Source: Branchiostoma lanceolatum
Lineage: Eukaryota > Chordata > Leptocardii > Amphioxiformes > Branchiostomatidae
NCBI RefSeq assembly: GCF_035083965.1
Contig: NC_089722.1
Span: forward strand, 41,801,697-41,865,696
Direction of reading: 5' to 3'
Length of the DNA stretch: 64,000 nucleotides
Under the pieces are notes generated by a model. The model was given only the letters and a program-made list of their open reading frames with translations. It did not search any database and was not told the DNA's origin. Position 1 is the first letter of the stretch, and every line of letters starts with the position of its first letter. Positions 59,125-64,000 of this stretch are shown piece by piece. Made by a program: the position numbers and the translations under genes.

Positions 59125-60346
59125 TACACACACACACACACATGCACACACAGATAGACACATACTACATGTATAGTACCTGTGTATCCTTCAGCTGCCC
59201 TATATCCCCATACGGCAGCGTTGCCCGGTACACCTCCGTAGTTTTCCACCAGAGCGGCACGCCGATCACCACGACAACCAGCGCCACCCCGAGGGTCGCG
59301 TACACCTGGGTAACTGCCTCTGTGGAAGCAACATCTTTTAGTTTTAGTCTTTTGGAGCAAGATTTCTGGCAGGTGCCCTCCATCATTTAACTGTTCTGCA
59401 TATCTAGCCCTGGAAGTTGTAATCTGAATAGAACACCTGTTGTAAAATGTTACATGCCTCTTCATTCAGAATTGAATAATCTTCATTTTGGAATCAAACA
59501 TAACTGGCTCCCATCACATCATAGCCTGTGAAGCAAAAGTCCATCACAGGTTACTGAAACATGATTGTTCCTACAAAATATACTAGTATTACTACTTGGA
59601 CGATAGGTTTGAAATATCATTTTTCAGACCACTCCAGAAAGGTAGAGACTAGAAACACAATATTCTTTTATGAAAATGTAGGGAAAACTGCACTGGCTCA
59701 GAATGTGCTGTTGTTATGAATGATTGACTTGATGATTGACGTTAATTAGACTGGGAGGCAATCAGGTCATAGAATTGCTAAGGAATAAAAAGGAAACAAT
59801 TAACATCAAAATTCAAATGCTACAAATGCTACATAATTGCAGTCTCTCTTAACAATAAAGTACAACAACAAGGAACTACATCCATTGTAAACACGTATGA
59901 AAGCAGGAATTTAACCTCATCAATTATTCATAACTCATGTTCAGGCAGACCTTGGAATGGAAAATTGTGTCATTCCTGGATGGATGTAGGGCTTTAAATC
60001 TCATACTAAAGAAAGAATTAAAAAAATAGGAAACGAGTGAATAAGTCGATCATTTAACCTACCATTGATAAACTAGATCTTTTTCTTACAACTAAAACAG
60101 ACTGTTAACGGTCATGCCTTACTACAACAAATTATTTGAACAAAGAACATTTGTTCTCAACTTTTAGCCATTTTCTACGATATATCAGCGCTCTGTTTAA
60201 AGTGTGTGAAATACTCACCAACCATAGAAAATGTCTACTACAATGTATGTAAAAAAAACACTTACAGAAAGGAAGCAGAATCGTTAGATTTTACCTTCTT
60301 CATTCTGTGAGGTTTTGGCAGCCTGTTTTTCACCTGGGGCCGCCAT
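48044..60346 (-). CDS. PIGS: GPI transamidase subunit PIG-S
   Basis: ER-membrane subunit of the GPI-anchor transamidase complex (with PIGK, GPAA1, PIGT, PIGU). Thirteen exons, all phases closing, 593 aa (human 555): 60346-60295, 59319-59180, 58804-58705, 58302-58204, 57856-57719, 57168-57059, 56571-56383, 53818-53704, 53330-53241, 53038-52806, 51875-51644, 51311-51182, 48197-48044. N-terminal membrane helix [20 protein letters not shown] (human: [11 protein letters not shown]); then [70 protein letters not shown] and [15 protein letters not shown]-terminal helix [20 protein letters not shown] then [16 protein letters not shown]. The last exon is a 51-codon Lys/Glu-rich tail (starting [17 protein letters not shown]), longer than in human. 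ATG lies in CCGCCATGG-like context beside the shared YDJC promoter. Four splice boundaries carry tandem duplications. Identity is certain. Confidence 0.97.
48470..48648. repeat. (TG)n / (TGCG)n simple repeat
   Basis: Alternating TG with many GCGTG interruptions, at the gene-distal end of the PIGS donor array. It probably arose from the TG tract inside the array unit. Confidence 0.95.
48650..51245 (-). repeat. PIGS exon 12 donor array: about 139 bp x 19
   Basis: Nineteen copies, counting the genuine one, of the last ~65 coding bases of exon 51311-51182, its donor TACAG|GTAAGAC and about 70 bp of intron with a TG tract. Copies start (plus strand CCTGTAAGCTTGGAACAG) near 48670, 48811, 48951, 49090, 49229, 49369, 49509, 49648, 49786, 49922, 50060, 50202, 50341, 50479, 50657, 50793, 50932, 51072 and 51182. 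Donors are intact in nearly all. One unit (about 50545-50650) carries an unrelated variant spacer. Confidence 0.97.
52252..52685. mobile_element. hAT-like non-autonomous element, 418 bp
   Basis: Element 52260-52677 has ends AGGCCTCGAAAT and ATTTCGAGCCC(T), one mismatch apart as inverted repeats, and is flanked by the 8-bp duplication TGTCGTGC (52252-52259, 52678-52685). Inside are inverted GTGCACCTAATTTTT blocks. 8-bp target duplications and short TIRs indicate hAT. It is inserted next to a SINE head in a PIGS intron. Confidence 0.8.
52680..52765 (-). mobile_element. tRNA-derived SINE head
   Basis: On the minus strand TAGTCCACTGGTTAGTGG (A box) and AGTTCAAATCCC (B box) flank a tRNA-like CTCTGGACCAAGAGG anticodon stem-loop. 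Interrupted at its 3' side by the hAT-like insertion. Confidence 0.6.
53740..53955 (-). repeat. Acceptor/exon tandem duplication, PIGS exon 8
   Basis: Exon 53818-53704 and its acceptor have a decayed copy directly upstream in gene direction (about 53945-53868). It keeps CCCCAG|GTGCTGTACTAT and a translated LTVHPACDE stretch but hits a stop before the true exon. Confidence 0.85.
54500..54630. repeat. 61-bp tandem duplication
   Basis: AGAACACACATTCTTTGGC, AGCAAATGGAACACACGGAA and then CCTTAGATAGAACATGGATT repeat about twice plus a partial third copy, in a PIGS intron. Confidence 0.7.
54698..55793. mobile_element. 1.1-kb element with GTAACGTTGGGTAAC TIRs
   Basis: Left end GTAACGTTGGGTAACATAAA, right end TTTAGGTTACCCAACGTTAC, each followed inward by a CGGGATTTTTCCG / CGAAAAATCCCG inner inverted pair. 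The interior has a minus-strand open frame (55631-55304, starting [20 protein letters not shown]) of no recognised family. Target duplication is not clear. It lies in the long PIGS intron between exons 7 and 8. Confidence 0.7.
55794..56135 (+). repeat. Dispersed repeat ending in a GTTGAGCCCAT hairpin
   Basis: Contains GTACCAGGACACAGGAGCCC, AAATTTCAGGTCAGTTGG, a (GAA)n stretch and a terminal hairpin TGTTGAGCCCATACCTATGG/GCTCAACATA. Same family as pieces at 22010, 30480 and 39040. Confidence 0.65.
56275..56370. repeat. (GAGT)n simple repeat next to PIGS exon 7
   Basis: About 24 GAGT units ending 13 bp from the donor of exon 56571-56383, inside the intron. Confidence 0.97.
56540..56762 (-). repeat. 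Acceptor-spanning tandem duplication, PIGS exon 7
   Basis: Two ~110-bp copies (about 56540-56640 and 56645-56757) contain exon start GCATCTGTTCCTTAGCAATG (plus strand), acceptor and upstream intron AGGGTCTGGTTTTAGAGCAA. The outer copy has a damaged acceptor (CACTGG instead of CACAGG). Confidence 0.92.
57330..57385. mobile_element. Fragment of CAGGGCTGTCTYC element
   Basis: CAGGGCTGTCTTCAGGACTG and CCATCCCAGGATGAAAC align with the first 45 bp of the hAT-like element at 61798. Confidence 0.45.
58612..58720 (-). repeat. Donor-spanning minisatellite, PIGS exon 3
   Basis: The donor CTGGACACAG|GTAA (genuine at 58705) recurs three times further into the intron (near 58681, 58650 and 58617), each as CTGGACACAGGTA or CTCGGCACAGGTA. 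Confidence 0.85.
58940..59160. repeat. (CA)n simple repeat
   Basis: Long CA dinucleotide tract with ACACATAC interruptions, 20 bp from the donor of PIGS exon 2 (59180). Confidence 0.97.
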
Positions 60347-61606
60347 GTTGGTGACCTGACCCCTGACCTCTCACCCCTGCAGACGACGCGTGGCCACTTC
60401 CGGGTTCTGTGTTCAGATGTGTCTTTCTTCACTTTGTCTTCGCGTTTTTGCGTCTTAGTGGAAGAAACACGGAATGGAGCAACGTAGAAACGTTAAGGGA
60501 TCTTGCACAAGATGTTGTTTAAAAGATAGATACAACGAAGTGAGAGATTTGCGGTTAAGATCATGACATAAGTGTAGTCAGCTTGTCTATATATAATTTT
60601 TTGCTAGCGTTAAGATCATATATCACATTCCGACACTGCCGTATGCACGCCCTGTGTTTGCTTGGCACACTTTTCGCCGGTATTTATTAACTCGTGTGTG
60701 TGTGGATGACTGGACAGAAGACAGATCGTCTGGTAAGTAACGTTTTATCTCTTTTCCGTGAAAGTAAATGATCAAGTTTTGTGCGTTACTGTTTAAACGA
60801 CTTTGATATTCACTGTTTTACAGTGGATGTGGGATGTTTTTTCTGTAAATTGTTGTCCAGTTCACGCTATTTAGGCAATTCCAAAAGATATTGATCAGCG
60901 TTACGTAAACTTAGCTTAGCGCGTACTTAGCGGCAGCTGGTTATATAACATCGATCGTCTAGGCACTTCTAAAACTCACAAACCTTCGTCTAAAAGCACC
61001 CAACACCGAGGTAACCAGGCGAGTGTATTCAAACATGAGAAAGTTCCACTTTCACACGGATTCCTAAAGTAGGAAAGAAAGGATTCTGTTTAGCCAATGT
61101 TGAAACTTATGGTCACCATTTAAAAATGATATGTTCTTTTCTGGGCTGACATATGGTACTTAATGATTGTCTGTAGTCCTGTACTGCAACAATGTTATAA
61201 TGGTTTTGAATCCACTGTACAATTGTCCATACGGTATAATTGTATTGCAGTGATATTGAAAGTGAAATACCATGTAATGTGTTTGACAGTGGTTCTTTGA
61301 TCTATTGTAATGTGAAGAATTATAAATGTCAAATGAATTTGGAACTTTCTTGTAAGCCTTACTCCAGAGTGTTATGAAAACTTTTGCATCGGCATTCAGT
61401 AATTTACTCCATACCCAAGAGTTAAGAATCACCCAACAGGTAATGTTACTGTTAGTGATTAAAGATGCTACATTAATGACAACTATTAGCTTTTCCAGAA
61501 GAATGAAAGCTCATTTTCGTTGGTTAGGTAACATGAAAAAACTAAGTATCTTTCTTTCCTGTACTTTTCCTTTATCAGTGTCTCTTAGCGTAACTTAAAA
61601 GAAAAC
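60347..61606. promoter_or_regulatory. Bidirectional promoter region of PIGS and YDJC
   Basis: The head-to-head starts are 1.26 kb apart. An ETS/GABP-type CCACTTCCGGG lies about 50 bp upstream of the PIGS ATG. A donor-like CGTCTG|GTAAGTAACG at about 60731 and an acceptor TTTATCAG at about 61578 suggest a non-coding first exon and intron for YDJC. Transcription start sites are inferred only. Confidence 0.45.
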
Positions 61607-63518
61607 ATGAAGAAACTTGTCATCAATGCTGACGACTTTGGCTACTGTCCGGAGCGGAACCGTGGGATCGTGGAGAGCTATCTTCATGGCGACGTCACAA
61701 CTGCTTCACTGATGGCTAACACTGATGCTGCAGAGGTATGTAAGATATTTGTAAAAACGTTGTCCTTTTAAGTAAGGCTGACTAGGTACTAGGGTCTCAG
61801 GGCTGTCTCCAGGACCCGCCCCTCCGTCCCGGGACGGAAATTTGCTCGCTGGGACGGAACAAATTTTTACCTTGTCCGTCCCAAAATCTGAACTTTATGA
61901 CATGAAATTGATGAAAATGTATCTTCGTAAGCTTAAAATGACCAGTTCAACAAGGAAAATTCAACACATTGGCTCCCAAACAATGAGTGGGACGGAAAAA
62001 AATTAAGCTAGAGACAGCCCTATAGGGTCTAATAGTTTTTTGGAGCTTGAGGTTCCAATCCTGACCTACTTTTCAGTATTGTGACAAAATTTGGTCATTC
62101 CTTTTAAGGAAAAGAGACACAACTGGTATTGCTTGTGGAGCTGGTGTACTATGTGCAGGGAAGTTATACTGACAATACAATACAGATACAGAACCTTGTG
62201 TGTTACACCGAAGGGCGGTTATAGTACTGGCTATATAGACACAAAAGCTGGTGTGTTAAACCGAAGGGCAGTTATACTTGTTATACAATACAGATACAGT
62301 AGATCCAGAAATGTTCCCGATGGTTTTATGTTCGCGGCTTTTGCGGCAACCATTTCACAGCAAACTTAAAACCACAGCAAACATCTTTGTACAATACTCT
62401 AGTAGTATGTGACTATAGCGCTGCCACAAGCTTAAAACCAATGCGAACCCTCCATGTTTGCCCTAGCCTTAAACACGAACATAGATGAATTTACAGTAAT
62501 CCTGCCTCACTCCAGGATGCCCTCAAGCTTGCCAGGCTCCACAGCATCCCCCTGGGTCTGCACTTGAACCTGACGGAGGGGCGACCGGTCAGTAACCGGC
62601 AGCGGGAGGCGTCCAGTCTGGTGGACAGCGGCGGCTGGTTCCACGGGAAACTGGGGGTCAGGAAGATGGCGTACAGCGGAGGACTGAACGCGACAGAGGT
62701 CTGGAGATTATCTTAATCGTCTCCCTGCTACCTTACCCCATAAATACATAAAAACCCCGGACAGACTCTTACAAACATTCATTCTTCCCCCACACAATCC
62801 CCGAGTGGAACGCCCTGCCTGGCGCGGTTGTTACGGCTCCCACCGTTAAGTCATTCCGCGCCAGGCTGGAGGCCTGCCCGCCTTAGCCTGGGACCTCCTC
62901 CCCCCCCCCCTACTTTGCCCCTAGCGGGGTTATTTGGGGGTAATTTAAGTTGAAAAAAAAAACATATTTGGTGCCAAATGGCTACCTTAGATACATGTAC
63001 CCTATAGCTGATGGCTAATCTTCCAGAGTTTAGAAATAGAAACATACAAGCTATAATACATCTATCACACATCTACATCTACACATATTGCAGGAGAATA
63101 TATTAACTAGCTATTTACAGAAATAGTCTCAGGTCTAGAGTATGCAGGTTGTGCATAAATGGTAGATATCTTTTTTAAAGGTGAGGCCACAAGTTTACTA
63201 TAACGTTAAGTCCATTCAGAAGCAGCTAGAAAATATATGCAAAATATATATTGCACACATACAAGTGGAACCATGAAACAGTAGCTTCTGCAGCCCATTC
63301 AATGTGTTATCTTGAATATTATCATAATCATATACATGTATACTGCTTAAATCTTATACATGTGAGCTGGACTCCATCTTTGCACTAATGCAAAGAAACT
63401 TATGATCTGTGTCCTCAGGTCCGAGATGAGGTAGAAGCCCAGCTGAGGTGGTTTGTGGACCGGTTGGGGAGACCGCCTACGCACATAGATGGACACAACC
63501 ATGTCCATGTGCTGCCAG
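61607..63518 (+). CDS. YDJC: YdjC-family carbohydrate deacetylase (5' part)
   Basis: Metal-dependent deacetylase family acting on acetylated sugars such as chitooligosaccharides (bacterial members); the animal protein's substrate is not established. Three coding exons are visible: 61607-61735, 62516-62698 and 63419-63518, phases 0, 0, 1; 137 residues before the right edge, the rest lies outside (family about 250-320 aa). Landmarks: KKLVINADDFGYC at residues 2-14 (metal-binding Asp pair), LGLHLNLTEGRPVS in exon 2 (the His of HxNLTEG) and THIDGHNHVHVLP in exon 3 (His ligands). The ATG directly precedes the conserved first strand, so the start is secure. Head-to-head with PIGS. No tandem duplication was seen at its splice sites, unlike the neighbouring genes. 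Confidence 0.95.
61790..62030. mobile_element. hAT-like non-autonomous element, 225 bp
   Basis: Element 61798-62022 with ends CAGGGCTGTCTC and GAGACAGCCCTA, flanked by 8-bp TAGGGTCT duplications (61790-61797, 62023-62030). Repeated GGGACGGA motifs inside. Intronic in YDJC. Confidence 0.85.
62150..62295. repeat. Short dispersed repeat with ACCGAAGGGCGGTTAT
   Basis: Two copies of GTGTTACACCGAAGGGCGGT / GTGTTAAACCGAAGGGCAGT followed by ATACAGATACAG. A related piece lies at 40370-40415. Confidence 0.55.
62294..62500. mobile_element. MITE with TACAGTA-type ends
   Basis: Left end TACAGTAGATCCAGAAATGT then GTTTTATGTTCGCGG; right end CACGAACATAGATGAATTTA then CAGTA. The ends pair as imperfect TIRs; sister of 21388-21560. 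Confidence 0.55.
62735..62885 (+). mobile_element. LINE ORF2 C-terminal fragment
   Basis: The plus-strand frame reads SFFPHTIPEWNALP, then APTVKSFRARLEAC and a stop. This is the familiar end of CR1/L2-type reverse-transcriptase ORFs. 5'-truncated, in the YDJC intron. Confidence 0.75.
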
Positions 63519-64000
63519 GTGGGTTGTTCTCACACTTCAGGCAACACAAACTTAATTCTATGGATAATGAATGAATGAATGAATGAAGACCTTTATTGCA
63601 CATTTCTGCCACACTTGGCTAAGTACAGGTCACAACAAAACAAAATACAAGTACAGTTAACGGATATTAAAGAATATGACTATCATTAGATAAATTCTAC
63701 TTCTCGCTTTTCGGTTAAAGTAGATATAAAAGATCAGACGTGTTTTTAATGTCTGTATAGCCATTGGTTTTAGTCTCCCCCAATAAAATTTTTCTCCGTT
63801 TGATTTTTTACCTGTTAACACTTTTGTTACAAGCACCAGGCTTTGTGTGGAGTATGTCATAATTTCTATGACGAGGTACGTGTATCTGTTCCTCTGACAA
63901 GTTGGTCGACTTGGACCCTTGATTTGACTTAGTTTACAGTTCTTTGGAGGAATTTTTTTTGAGATTGAAATTCTATTCATAAAACATAGCAGGCTGTAGG
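63519..64000. other. YDJC intron with LINE-type tail
   Basis: (GAAT)n followed by GACCTTTATTGCACATTTCT looks like the 3' end of a minus-strand retroelement. A 107-codon minus-strand open frame follows (63980-63657) without recognisable similarity. The next YDJC exon must lie outside. Confidence 0.45.

Noticed and set aside
58962-59465. Cys/Val-rich 167-codon minus-strand frame
   Set aside because: Translation of the CA repeat joined to a shadow of PIGS exon 2.

Overview
Eukaryotic chordate-type genomic DNA, most likely amphioxus (Branchiostoma). Evidence: many short exons with GT/AG junctions, animal-only gene families (GPI-transamidase subunit PIG-S, an XK-related scramblase, a CHST1/3-like carbohydrate sulfotransferase, an LRR receptor), tRNA-derived SINEs, many short TIR elements, and tandem repeats lying across exon/intron boundaries. 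To my recollection such boundary repeats were described in amphioxus genes under the name 'mirages'. The species call is inference. No bacterial, viral or CRISPR content was seen. All gene models were assembled by eye from splice signals, phase and protein similarity.

Layout. 511-1866 (+): last two exons of a carbohydrate sulfotransferase whose 5' part lies outside the window. 2326-2655 (-): LINE reverse-transcriptase remnant. 3384-5108 (-): two-exon XK-related protein, 404 aa. 7828-18068 (-): 23-exon, 771-aa divergent two-pore-channel-like cation channel. 18069-32209: 14 kb without a recognisable gene, holding MITEs, tandem repeats and a TTAA-flanked element. 32210-46616 (+): 17-exon, 1043-aa type I membrane LRR protein with a mucin-like insertion, an SG-rich stalk, a transmembrane helix and a PPxY-containing tail. 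48044-60346 (-): complete 13-exon PIGS, 593 aa, convergent with the LRR gene. 61607-63518 (+): first three coding exons of YDJC (carbohydrate deacetylase), head-to-head with PIGS; it runs off the right edge. In all complete models every exon phase closes, so the reading frames are intact.

Most notable pattern: at least 14 tandem duplications or minisatellites, in four of the six genes, straddle a splice donor or acceptor rather than lying inside introns. They range from two copies (sulfotransferase acceptor, TPC-like donor) to 19 copies (PIGS donor, about 139 bp unit, 2.5 kb). They create many decoy splice sites. Two of them (sulfotransferase, LRR exon 5) would add 33 or 45 codons in frame if the upstream acceptor were used; most of the others I could follow would meet a stop codon. 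The genes are not obviously one pathway. PIGS (GPI attachment) and YDJC share a likely bidirectional promoter, and the sulfotransferase and LRR genes both relate to glycosylated cell-surface molecules, but no functional link is shown by the sequence.
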